This document shows, one piece after another, positions 32,820-40,279 of a stretch of 64,000 nucleotides of DNA (positions are counted from its first letter, which is position 1; each line of letters opens with the position of its first letter). Where the stretch lies: NCBI GenBank assembly GCA_964505475.1, contig CAZDIJ010000003.1, forward strand, positions 34,154-98,153, in the 5' to 3' direction. Under the pieces are notes generated by a model. It made no database searches. It was given only the letters and a program-made list of their open reading frames with translations, and was not told the origin of the DNA. The stretch comes from JAGXQV01 sp964505475 (GTDB lineage: Bacteria; Pseudomonadota; Gammaproteobacteria; Burkholderiales; Sulfuricellaceae). Position numbers and translations under genes: made by a program.

Positions 32820-33551
32820 TTAGCTGAGCCAGATCAACGAGGCCATGCGCCCGGTCGCTTGGTCGCGGCGGTAGGAGAAGAAATGTGCGCTCTCGCGGTA
32901 GGTGCAGAAATCTCCGCCGCTGATCTGGACGACGCCGCAGCGCGCCAGCCGGAGCCGCGCCAGCCGGTAGATGTCGGCCAGCCACTTGTCGTCGCTGCGG
33001 GGAGCGAAGGCATCCGCCGCAGCGTGGTCAGCGGCGAGAAAGATGTCGCGCACTTCGCCGCCGACCTCGAAGGCGCTCGGGCCGATGGCGGGGCCGAGCC
33101 AGACCATCAGAGTGGCGGGGTCGCACGCCATCGCCTCGACCGTGGCTTCGATCACGCCGCCGGCCAGGCCGCGCCAGCCGGCGTGGGCGGCGGCGATCAC
33201 CGTTCCCTGCCGGTCGCACAGCAGCAGTGGCAGGCAATCGGCGGTCAGCACCGCGCACACCTTGCCGGGCAGGCGCGCCACGCTGGCGTCGGCTTCGGGG
33301 ACGCCGGCGGCCGAATCGGCATCGGCAACATTCGCCGCATGCACTTGGTTCAGCCACAACGGTTCGGCGGGCAGGCGTTCGCGCAGGATGGCGCGGTTGC
33401 GCGCCACGGCTTGCGGATCGTCGCCGACGTGGCCGCCCAGGTTGAGGCTGGCGTAGGGCGCCACGCTGACGCCGCCGCCGCGGGGGGTGACGAGGGCGTG
33501 GACATTGGGGGGAGCCGGCCAGCCGGGGACAAGCCAGCCGTCAGGTCTCAT
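32820..33551 (-). CDS. pgeF: Multi-copper polyphenol oxidase/PgeF-type laccase-domain protein
   Basis: 243 residues of the YfiH/PgeF family, which hydrolyses mis-incorporated L-Ser from UDP-MurNAc in E. coli (peptidoglycan editing). The conserved catalytic set is visible: LNQVHAANV, LTADCLPLLL and AAHAGWRGLAGG. It overlaps the end of rluD by 11 bases; rluD-pgeF divergent from bamD is the conserved E. coli arrangement. Confidence 0.92.
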   Translation of the reverse strand: MRPDGWLVPGWPAPPNVHALVTPRGGGVSVAPYASLNLGGHVGDDPQAVARNRAILRERLPAEPLWLNQVHAANVADADSAAGVPEADASVARLPGKVCAVLTADCLPLLLCDRQGTVIAAAHAGWRGLAGGVIEATVEAMACDPATLMVWLGPAIGPSAFEVGGEVRDIFLAADHAAADAFAPRSDDKWLADIYRLARLRLARCGVVQISGGDFCTYRESAHFFSYRRDQATGRMASLIWLS

Positions 33552-34515
33552 CGCGCAGGGTCTCGATCAGCGCCGCCATGTCGGCGGGCAGTTCGATCCG
33601 CCATTCCACGGGTTCCCGGGAGACGGGGTGGATCAGCCCGAGACGGGCGGCATGGAGCGCCTGCCGCCCCAGTTTCCTGACGGCGTCGCGCGCGGCGGGC
33701 GAGGCCGCAACCGGTTTGCCGCCGTAGACCGGGTCGCCGGCCAGGGGGTGGCCGATGGATTGCAGGTGGACGCGGATCTGGTGGGTGCGTCCGGTTTCCA
33801 GGCGGCATTCGACCAGGGTATGGACGGCGAAGCGCTCGACGATGCGGAAATGGGTAAGCGCTGGCTTGCCGGTGGCGACGATGGCCATTTTGGTGCGCTG
33901 GGTGGGATGGCGCCCGAGGGGGGCTTCCACCATGCCGTCGTGGGCGACGATGCCCTGCGTCACCGCCAGATATTCACGCTTTACCGTGCGCGCCTGCAAT
34001 TGGCGCACCAGGTCGGTTTGCGCCGTGAGGGTCTTGGCGACCACCAGCAGGCCGCTGGTATCCTTGTCCAGCCGGTGCACGATGCCGGCGCGGGGGATGG
34101 CGGCCAGTTGGGGCGCATGGTGGAGCAGGGCGTTGAGCAGGGTGCCTTCCCAGTTGCCGCTGCCGGGATGCACCACCAGGCCGGCGGGTTTGTCGATGAC
34201 GATCAGCGCGTCGTCCTCGAAAACGACGTTCAGGGCGATTTCCTGGGGGACGAAGGCGCATTCCGCAGCGGCGGCCTGCGGTTCGACGCGGACCGCCTCG
34301 CCGCCCCATACCACTTGCTTGGGGGCGGCGCTCTTGCCTTCGAGCGTTACCCGCTCCTGCTTGATCCAGTCCTGCAAGCGGCTGCGCGAGTATTCCGGCA
34401 AGAGTTTCTGCAATGCCTGGTCGAGGCGCAGGCCGGCGAGTTCGCCGGGAATCACCAGATGGAGTTGTTCGGGCTTTGGGTTATAATCGGTCAAATTATT
34501 TCGGGATGGCGTCAT
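33541..34515 (-). CDS. rluD: 23S rRNA pseudouridine synthase RluD
   Basis: About 324 residues. An N-terminal S4 RNA-binding domain (GLRLDQALQKLLPEYSRSRLQDWIKQ) is followed by the RluA-family catalytic domain with the active-site Asp in HRLDKDTSGLLVVAK. It modifies U1911/1915/1917 of 23S helix 69. The annotated start ATG (34513-34515) shares its bases with the bamD start on the opposite strand (CATG). A later non-ATG start inside the first 20 residues is possible because the N-terminal MTPSRNNLTDYNP is not family sequence. Confidence 0.92.
   Translation of the reverse strand: MTPSRNNLTDYNPKPEQLHLVIPGELAGLRLDQALQKLLPEYSRSRLQDWIKQERVTLEGKSAAPKQVVWGGEAVRVEPQAAAAECAFVPQEIALNVVFEDDALIVIDKPAGLVVHPGSGNWEGTLLNALLHHAPQLAAIPRAGIVHRLDKDTSGLLVVAKTLTAQTDLVRQLQARTVKREYLAVTQGIVAHDGMVEAPLGRHPTQRTKMAIVATGKPALTHFRIVERFAVHTLVECRLETGRTHQIRVHLQSIGHPLAGDPVYGGKPVAASPAARDAVRKLGRQALHAARLGLIHPVSREPVEWRIELPADMAALIETLRDET
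34482..34487 (+). promoter_or_regulatory. Putative -10 box for bamD
   Basis: TATAAT, 27 bases before the bamD start, within the 5' coding end of rluD. No good -35 hexamer is at 16-18 bases, so the assignment is tentative. Confidence 0.35.
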
Positions 34516-35299
34516 GAAGCGTAGTTTAGCGTTAATTTTCCTGCTGTGGCTAAGCGGCTGCGGCCTATTGCCGGAAGTGCACGACGAAACCAGGGGCTGG
34601 TCGGCGCAGAAGCTGTATTCCGAGGCCAAGCAGCAGATGGCGGAAGGCGGCTACGAGAAGGCGATCAAGTATTTCGAGGCGCTCGAGGCGCGCTACCCCT
34701 TCGGCCGTTACGCCCAGCAGGCGCAACTCGAAGTGGCCTACGCCTATTTCAAGAGCAACGAGCCGGTTTCCGCGGTGGCCGCCTGCGACCGCTTCATCAA
34801 GCTCCACCCCAATCATCCCAACGTCGATTACGCCTACTATCTCAAGGGGCTGGTCAATTTCAACGAGGATATCGGCCTGCTCGGCGCCATCGCCAACCAG
34901 GATATGTCCGAGCGCGACCCCAAGGCGGCGCGCGAGTCCTTCGAGTCGTTCAAGGAGCTGGCCAATCGCTTTCCCGACAGCAAATACGCACCGGACGCGG
35001 TGGCGCGCATGAAATACCTGGTGAATGCCCTGGCCTCCCACGAAGTGCATGCGGCGCGCTATTACTTCAAGCGCGGCGCCTATGTGGCGGCGGCCAACCG
35101 CGGCCAGCACGTGTTGCAGAACTATCCCCAGGCGCCCGCCACCGAGGAGGCGCTGGCGCTGATGGTGAAGTCCTATGGGGCGATGGGGATGAACGACCTG
35201 CGCGACGATGCCATGCGCATCATGCAGAAGAATTTTCCCAACAGCGTGTATTTCAACGGCGGCAAGAAGGACAGCGCGCCGTGGTGGAAACTGTGGTAG
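34514..35299 (+). CDS. bamD: BamD, outer-membrane protein assembly lipoprotein
   Basis: 261-residue lipoprotein of the BAM complex. The lipobox LSGC (Cys17) follows a signal peptide, then TPR-like helical repeats (YSEAKQQMAEGGYEKAIKYFEALEARYPFGRYAQQ and following). It joins BamC, encoded in this window at 57090, in folding outer-membrane proteins with BamA. It is divergent from rluD, the conserved neighbourhood. Confidence 0.95.
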   Translation: MKRSLALIFLLWLSGCGLLPEVHDETRGWSAQKLYSEAKQQMAEGGYEKAIKYFEALEARYPFGRYAQQAQLEVAYAYFKSNEPVSAVAACDRFIKLHPNHPNVDYAYYLKGLVNFNEDIGLLGAIANQDMSERDPKAARESFESFKELANRFPDSKYAPDAVARMKYLVNALASHEVHAARYYFKRGAYVAAANRGQHVLQNYPQAPATEEALALMVKSYGAMGMNDLRDDAMRIMQKNFPNSVYFNGGKKDSAPWWKLW

Positions 35300-35309
35300 G
35301 GTTTTTCGC

Positions 35310-35714
35310 CTATCGCGCCAGGTAGGGCATGTAATCCCGGTCCACCGTCAGGACGTGGTGTTCGATCCAGTCCTTGAGAAATTGGCAGAGATGCTCCGCG
35401 TCGACGCCGGCCTCGCCGTTTTCCAGGGCGTTCAGCATGGCCTCGGTTTTCTTCAGTAAATCCAGATGCATGATCTTGTGCGCCGCCAGCTTGGGATAGC
35501 CGGCGTTTTCCAGCATTCCTTCCTCCTCGGCGAAATGAAAGCGGGTGTATTCCAGCAAGGCCGACAGGATGTCCCAGAGCGACTCGTATTCGCTGAGCGG
35601 GTCGCCGCCGATGGCGCCATGAGCGCGGTCGATCAGCGCGAACAGTTCCTGGTGCTGCTGGTCGATGTGGGCGTTGCCGACGCTGAAACGCTCGCTCCAA
35701 GCAATATAAGCCAT
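35310..35714 (-). CDS. Bacteriohemerythrin
   Basis: 134-residue O2-binding di-iron protein. The hemerythrin ligand set is complete: HIDQQHQEL, FHFAEEEGML, HKIMHLDLL and HHVLTVDRDY. It is a free-standing soluble form used for O2 delivery or sensing in microaerophiles. Start ATG 35714 (MAYIAWSERF). It converges with bamD, 10 bases apart, and lies 10 bases after the PII gene on the same strand. Confidence 0.94.
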   Translation of the reverse strand: MAYIAWSERFSVGNAHIDQQHQELFALIDRAHGAIGGDPLSEYESLWDILSALLEYTRFHFAEEEGMLENAGYPKLAAHKIMHLDLLKKTEAMLNALENGEAGVDAEHLCQFLKDWIEHHVLTVDRDYMPYLAR

Positions 35715-35724
35715 GGCCGTGCTT

Positions 35725-36063
35725 TCAGATCGCCGCTTCGTCGGTTTCGCCGGTGCGGATGCGCACCACCTGCTCCACGGTGGTGACGAAGATCTTGCCG
35801 TCGCCGATCTTGCCGGTGCGCGCCGCCTTGACGATGGCGTCGATCGCGGTATCAACCTGGGCGGCGGCGACCACCAGTTCCAGCTTGACCTTGGGCAGAA
35901 AATCCACCACGTATTCGGCGCCCCGGTAAAGCTCGGTATGGCCTTTCTGGCGGCCGAAGCCCTTGACTTCGGTAACGGTCAGGCCGGTGATGCCGATTTC
36001 CGACAGCGCTTCGCGGACTTCGTCGAGCTTGAAAGGCTTGATGATGGCTTCGATTTTTTTCAT
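35725..36063 (-). CDS. glnB: Nitrogen regulatory protein PII
   Basis: 112-residue PII trimeric signal protein. The T-loop with uridylylation site Y51 (GHTELYRGAEYVVDFLPK), the B-loop region and the C-terminal signature TGKIGDGKIFV are intact. It senses 2-oxoglutarate, ATP/ADP and glutamine. GlnB versus GlnK cannot be decided from sequence alone. No amtB gene follows. A glutamine-dependent NAD synthetase gene lies upstream beyond a repeat-filled spacer. Confidence 0.93.
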   Translation of the reverse strand: MKKIEAIIKPFKLDEVREALSEIGITGLTVTEVKGFGRQKGHTELYRGAEYVVDFLPKVKLELVVAAAQVDTAIDAIVKAARTGKIGDGKIFVTTVEQVVRIRTGETDEAAI

Positions 36064-36096
36064 GGCTGGCTCCAAATTAATCCTAAATTCCTTGTA

Positions 36097-36225
36097 TTAA
36101 CCACGGGGGGCACGGGGAAAAGTCGGGGAAACAACCCCTTAATGGATATTTCCTGCCGGTTGAGCGGCATTTCCTTCCCGTTCCATTGTAACCCCATTGC
36201 TTACCCCGTGTTCCCCGTGGTTGAA
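36097..36225. repeat. Palindromic element with long inverted ends (family B, copy 1)
   Basis: The left arm TTAACCACGGGGGGCACGGGG and the right arm CCCCGTGTTCCCCGTGGTT are inverted copies over about 20 bases with two mismatches. The element is about 129 bp, non-coding, in the 367-base gap between the PII gene and nadE. The arm motif (AACCACGGNGNCACGGNG) recurs between sucD and sucC. No clear target duplication is seen. Together with the MITE at 36254 it fills the gap; no gene is visible there. Confidence 0.6.
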
Positions 36226-36253
36226 CTGCATTATTCCGGTTATCAATTAATTA

Positions 36254-36425
36254 CATGCCTATGAATAATTTTCAGGCGCCCTCACCCCACCCCCTCTCCT
36301 TTATGCCCTTTAGGGTGCGCCTGCGGGCGAGGGGCTTTTCTCCCTTCTCCCGCAGGCGGGAGAAGGGACGGGGATGAGGGAGCATGGGATGCAAGGCAAC
36401 ATCCTGAATATTGTTCATAGGCATG
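36254..36425. mobile_element. MITE-like element, copy 4 (172 bp)
   Basis: Ends CATGCCTATGAA...TTCATAGGCATG form a 23-bp terminal inverted repeat with two mismatches. It is flanked by a perfect 8-bp direct repeat ATTAATTA (36246-36253 and 36426-36433). The interior contains a hairpin CTTCTCCCGC/GCGGGAGAAG inside outer arms CCCTCACCCC/GGGGATGAGGG. It has the same length as copy 5 at 60761 and differs from it at only a few bases. The right duplication includes the nadE stop codon. Confidence 0.85.
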
Positions 36426-36430
36426 ATTAA

Positions 36431-38038
36431 TTATTCCGCCCACGGCTTGTAGCGGGAGGTGATCGGATAACGCCGATCCTTACCGAAGCCGCGCGGCGTG
36501 ATGCGCACCCCGACCGGCGCCTGGCGGCGCTTGTATTCGTTGAGGTCGATGAGTTTGACCACGCGGCGCACGTCGCGCTCGTCGAATCCCTGGGCGACGA
36601 TGTCGTGCGGGCAGACATCGTGTTCGACGTAGGCTTCCATGATGGCGTCGAGGACCTCGTAGGGGGGCAGCGTATCCTGGTCGGTCTGGTCGTGGCGCAG
36701 TTCGGCGGTCGGGCTGCGCGTGATGACCCGTTCCGGGATGGATAGGCTTAAGCCGTTGCGGTACTTCGACAGGCGGTAGACCAGGGTTTTTGGCACGTCC
36801 TTGAGCACCGCGAAGCCACCCGCCATGTCGCCGTACAGGGTGGCGTAACCTACCGCCACCTCGCTCTTGTTGCCGGTGGTCAGGACGATCGAGCCGTATT
36901 TGTTGGAGAGCGCCATCAGCAGGGTGCCGCGAGTGCGCGCCTGGAGGTTTTCCTCGGCGGTATCGAAGGGCAGCCCCTTGAATTCCGCCGCCAGGGCATT
37001 GAGAAAGGCGTCGAAGACCGGCTTGATGGAGATTTCGCTGTAGCGCACGCCCAGCAGTCCGGCCATTTTACGGGCATCCTGGAGGCTGATGTCGGCGGTG
37101 AATTCCGACGGCATCATGACGGCATGCACCCGTTGCGCGCCCAGCGCGTCTACCGCGATCGCCAGGGTCAGCGCGGAGTCGATGCCGCCGGAGAGACCGA
37201 GCACCACGCCGGGAAAGCCGTTTTTTTCGATATAGTCCTTCACTCCCAGACATAACGCCCGGTAAATATTGGCTTCGAGTGAAAGCGGCGGCGTCGGTTC
37301 GCCATTGAGGGGAACGCAGCCATCCAGGGTGACGATGCCGAGGGATTCCTCGAAAACGGGGAGTTGCTCCACCAGGTTTCCCGCGGCATCCATGACGAAC
37401 GACGCGCCGTCGAATACCAGTTCGTCCTGGCCGCCGACCAGGTTGGCGTAAAAGACCGGTAGGCCGGATTCGCCGATGCGGGCGCGGACGGCATCGTAGC
37501 GCGAGATCTGCTTGTCCAGGTGATAAGGCGAAGCGTTCAGCACCAGCATCACTTCCGCGCCGGCGGCGCGGGCAGCCTCCGCCGTGCCTTCCTCCCAGAT
37601 GTCGGCGCAGATGTTGATGCCGAATTTCGTGCCGCCGTCCTCGAAGATGCACGGTTCATTGCCGGGCGAGAAATAGCGGACTTCGTCGAAAACCGTGTGG
37701 TTGGGCAATTTTTGCTTGCGGTAGGTGGCGGCGACCGTGCCGCCGCGCAGGACGGAGGCGGCGTTGTAGCGTTTCCCCCCCTCCTGGATGGGATGCCCGA
37801 CGACGGCGGTAATTCCGTCGATTTGTGCGGCCAGGCGATACAAGGCTTGGTCGCAGGCGGCATAGAAGCCGTCGCGCAGCAGCAGATCCTCGGGGGGGTA
37901 GCCGGTCAGCGCCAGTTCCGGGGTGATTAGCAGGGCGCTTCCCTGTCCCCTGGCGCGGACGGCGAAATCGAGGATTTTCGCGGAATTTCCCGCGAGGTCG
38001 CCGACGATGCAGTTGATTTGGGCAATGGCGATTTTCAT
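36431..38038 (-). CDS. nadE: Glutamine-dependent NAD+ synthetase
   Basis: 535-residue two-domain enzyme. An N-terminal nitrilase-type glutaminase (about 1-270; catalytic Cys in GINICADIWEEG, Glu in TPELALTGYPPEDLL) feeds ammonia to a C-terminal synthetase with the ATP-pyrophosphatase loop LSGGIDSALTLAIA and TTGNKSEVAVGY. It amidates nicotinate adenine dinucleotide. The TAA stop lies in the 8-bp target duplication of the adjacent mobile element, so insertion left the reading frame intact. Confidence 0.96.
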   Translation of the reverse strand: MKIAIAQINCIVGDLAGNSAKILDFAVRARGQGSALLITPELALTGYPPEDLLLRDGFYAACDQALYRLAAQIDGITAVVGHPIQEGGKRYNAASVLRGGTVAATYRKQKLPNHTVFDEVRYFSPGNEPCIFEDGGTKFGINICADIWEEGTAEAARAAGAEVMLVLNASPYHLDKQISRYDAVRARIGESGLPVFYANLVGGQDELVFDGASFVMDAAGNLVEQLPVFEESLGIVTLDGCVPLNGEPTPPLSLEANIYRALCLGVKDYIEKNGFPGVVLGLSGGIDSALTLAIAVDALGAQRVHAVMMPSEFTADISLQDARKMAGLLGVRYSEISIKPVFDAFLNALAAEFKGLPFDTAEENLQARTRGTLLMALSNKYGSIVLTTGNKSEVAVGYATLYGDMAGGFAVLKDVPKTLVYRLSKYRNGLSLSIPERVITRSPTAELRHDQTDQDTLPPYEVLDAIMEAYVEHDVCPHDIVAQGFDERDVRRVVKLIDLNEYKRRQAPVGVRITPRGFGKDRRYPITSRYKPWAE

Positions 38039-38075
38039 CGGTTTTCCGGTATGAATTGTCGGCGCAGCCGGGCGG

Positions 38076-38948
38076 TCAACCCTTGATCGCCGCCAGAACC
38101 GCTTCGCCCAGGCCGGCGGGCGATTCCGCCACCACCACGCCGGCGGCTTGCAGCGCCTTGATTTTGTCCGCCGCCAGTCCGCTGCCTCCGGCGATGATGG
38201 CGCCGGCGTGTCCCATGCGCTTGCCCTTGGGCGCCGTCTGGCCGGCGATGTAGGCCGCCACCGGCTTGGTGACGTTGGACTTGATGAATTCCGCCGCCGC
38301 TTCCTCGCGGGTGCCGCCGATTTCGCCGACCATGATGATGGCCTCGGTCTGCGGGTCGTCCTGGAACATCTTCAGGCAGTCGATGAAATCCAGTCCCTTG
38401 ATCGGGTCGCCGCCGATGCCCACGCAGGTGCTTTGTCCCAGCCCGGCCTTGGTGGTCTGGTAGACGGCTTCGTAGGTGAGGGTGCCGGAGCGTGAGACGA
38501 TGCCAACCTTGCCTTGCTGGTGGATGAAGCCGGGCATGATGCCGATCTTGCATTCGCCGGGGGTGATGATGCCGGGGCAGTTCGGACCGATCAGCACCGA
38601 CGAATTGCCTTTCAGCGCGGCCTTGACCTTCATCATGTCGAGCACCGGGATACCCTCGGTGATGCAGACGATGACCCCGATGCCGGCATCCGCCGCTTCC
38701 ATGATGGAATCCGCCGCGAACGCGGGGGGGACGTAGATCATGGTGGCGGTCGCGCCGGTTTCCCGCACCGCTTCGCGCACCGTGTTGAAAACCGGGAGGT
38801 CGATGTGGGTCTGCCCGCCCTTGCCCGGCGTAACGCCGCCGACCATCCTGGTGCCGTAGGCGATGGCTTGTTCGGAGTGGAAGGTGCCCTGCTTGCCTGT
38901 AAAGCCCTGGCAGATGACCTTGGTGTCTTTGTTGACGAGTATGCTCAT
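38076..38948 (-). CDS. sucD: Succinyl-CoA synthetase alpha subunit
   Basis: 290 residues. A CoA-binding Rossmann domain (KVICQGFTGKQGTFHSEQAIAYGT) and the ligase domain with the phospho-His in the GGTREEAAAEF / MGHAGAIIAGGSG region are present. It catalyses succinyl-CoA + ADP + Pi to succinate + CoA + ATP in the TCA cycle with SucC. The 101-base spacer from sucC, holding a palindromic element, is longer than usual for this gene pair. Confidence 0.97.
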   Translation of the reverse strand: MSILVNKDTKVICQGFTGKQGTFHSEQAIAYGTRMVGGVTPGKGGQTHIDLPVFNTVREAVRETGATATMIYVPPAFAADSIMEAADAGIGVIVCITEGIPVLDMMKVKAALKGNSSVLIGPNCPGIITPGECKIGIMPGFIHQQGKVGIVSRSGTLTYEAVYQTTKAGLGQSTCVGIGGDPIKGLDFIDCLKMFQDDPQTEAIIMVGEIGGTREEAAAEFIKSNVTKPVAAYIAGQTAPKGKRMGHAGAIIAGGSGLAADKIKALQAAGVVVAESPAGLGEAVLAAIKG

Positions 38949-38966
38949 GATTAGCCTTTAAAATCT

Positions 38967-39044
38967 ACCGCGGAGACACGGAGGCGCAGAGAAAAACAAA
39001 TCAAATCCATGAAGCTATCCGTGTATCTCTGCGCCGCTGTGGTT
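38967..39044. repeat. Palindromic element between sucC and sucD (family B, copy 2)
   Basis: The left arm ACCGCGGAGACACGGAGGCG continues to CAGAGA; the right arm is TCTCTGCGCCGCTGTGGTT, a strong inverted pair with one break. The arm motif resembles the 36097 element. It occupies nearly the whole sucC-sucD spacer and could fold in the transcript between the two cistrons. Confidence 0.55.
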
Positions 39045-39049
39045 CAAAA

Positions 39050-40210
39050 TTATTGCACCGCCGCCACCGCGCGCTTGGCCGCGTCGGTCAGGTCACTGGC
39101 GGAAATGATCGCCAGCCCGGATTCGGCCAGCATTTTTTGCCCCAGATCGACATTGGTGCCTTCCAGGCGAACGATCACCGGCACTTTTACCCCGACTTCC
39201 CGGACTGCCGTGATGATGCCTTCGGCGATGATGTCGCAGCGCATGATGCCGCCGAAGATGTTGACCAGGATGGCCTGGACATTGGCGTCGGAAAGGATGA
39301 TCTGGAAGGCCTTGGACACGGTGGCGGCAGTGGCGCCGCCGCCGACGTCGAGGAAGTTGGCAGGCTGTCCGCCGTGCAGTTTGATGAGGTCCATGGTCGC
39401 CATCGCCAGCCCCGCGCCATTGACCATGCAGCCGATGTTGCCGCTGAGGGCGATGTAGTTGAGGTCGTATTCGTGCGCCGCCACTTCCTTGGCGTCGATC
39501 TGCGAGGTGTCGTGCATTTCCGCCAGGCTCTTCTGGCGATAGAGGGCGTTGTCGTCCACCCCGATCTTGCAGTCCAGCGCCACCAGCCTGTCGTCGGCGG
39601 TGACGATCAGCGGGTTGATTTCCACCATGGAGAGGTCGTTCTTCATGAATAGGTTGTAGATGCCTTTCGCCCGCTTGGTGAATTCTGCGATCTGGGCGCC
39701 CTCCAGGCCGAGGCCGAAGGCCAGTTCGCGGCACTGGAAATCGCGCAGTCCCCAGATGGGGTCGCAGGTGGCGCGCAGGATTTTTTCCGGCGCGGTCTTG
39801 GCGATTTCCTCGATTTCCATGCCGCCGCTGCCGGAGGCCACCAGGACGATGCGTTCCGTTTCGCGGTCTAGCGTCAGGCTGAGGTACAGTTCGCGGAGGA
39901 TCGGCAGCGTTTCCTCGATCAGCAGGCATGAGGCGGTCTGGCCGTCGGGGGCGTTCTGATAGGTCACCAGTTTTTTGCCGAGCAGCGCCTCGACCGCTTC
40001 TTGCAGCGCCTCGGGAGATTTCACCAGCCGCACGCCGCCGGCCTTGCCGCGTCCGCCGGCGTGAATTTGCGCTTTGACCACCCAGGCGTCGCCGCCCAAT
40101 TCGGCGATGGCGGCGCGTGCCTGCTCCGCCTGGTTCAGCGTGACGCCGCGCGGCGTGGCGACGCCATATTCGCGCAGTACCTGCTTGGCTTGATATTCGT
40201 GAAGATTCAT
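39050..40210 (-). CDS. sucC: Succinyl-CoA synthetase beta subunit (ADP-forming)
   Basis: 386 residues. The N-terminal ATP-grasp domain (MNLHEYQAKQVLREYGV; VVKAQIHAGGRGKAGGVRL) and C-terminal CoA-ligase domain (NYIALSGNIGCMVNGAGLAMATMD; VNIFGGIMRCD) match the TCA-cycle enzyme subunit. sucC is first in the minus-strand pair. Confidence 0.97.
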   Translation of the reverse strand: MNLHEYQAKQVLREYGVATPRGVTLNQAEQARAAIAELGGDAWVVKAQIHAGGRGKAGGVRLVKSPEALQEAVEALLGKKLVTYQNAPDGQTASCLLIEETLPILRELYLSLTLDRETERIVLVASGSGGMEIEEIAKTAPEKILRATCDPIWGLRDFQCRELAFGLGLEGAQIAEFTKRAKGIYNLFMKNDLSMVEINPLIVTADDRLVALDCKIGVDDNALYRQKSLAEMHDTSQIDAKEVAAHEYDLNYIALSGNIGCMVNGAGLAMATMDLIKLHGGQPANFLDVGGGATAATVSKAFQIILSDANVQAILVNIFGGIMRCDIIAEGIITAVREVGVKVPVIVRLEGTNVDLGQKMLAESGLAIISASDLTDAAKRAVAAVQ

Positions 40211-40279
40211 GTCTTGTCGGCTTTCAAGGTGTATGGACGAAATTTAGGGAAAAGGGTGGCGGAGGTGTTAAAAATTTCT

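Noticed and set aside
30070..32823. 917-codon open frame on the plus strand, antisense to rhlE and the FHA gene
   Set aside because: Composition (runs of Gly, Arg, His, Gln, Asp) and lack of any domain mark it as a GC-driven shadow of two well-supported minus-strand genes.
36254..36425. Repeat considered as a CRISPR or REP cluster
   Set aside because: Single unit with terminal inverted repeats and target duplication, no spacer-repeat periodicity.
38967..39044. Riboswitch or regulatory leader before sucD
   Set aside because: Arms recur at 36097 as a dispersed repeat, and no known riboswitch core is recognisable.
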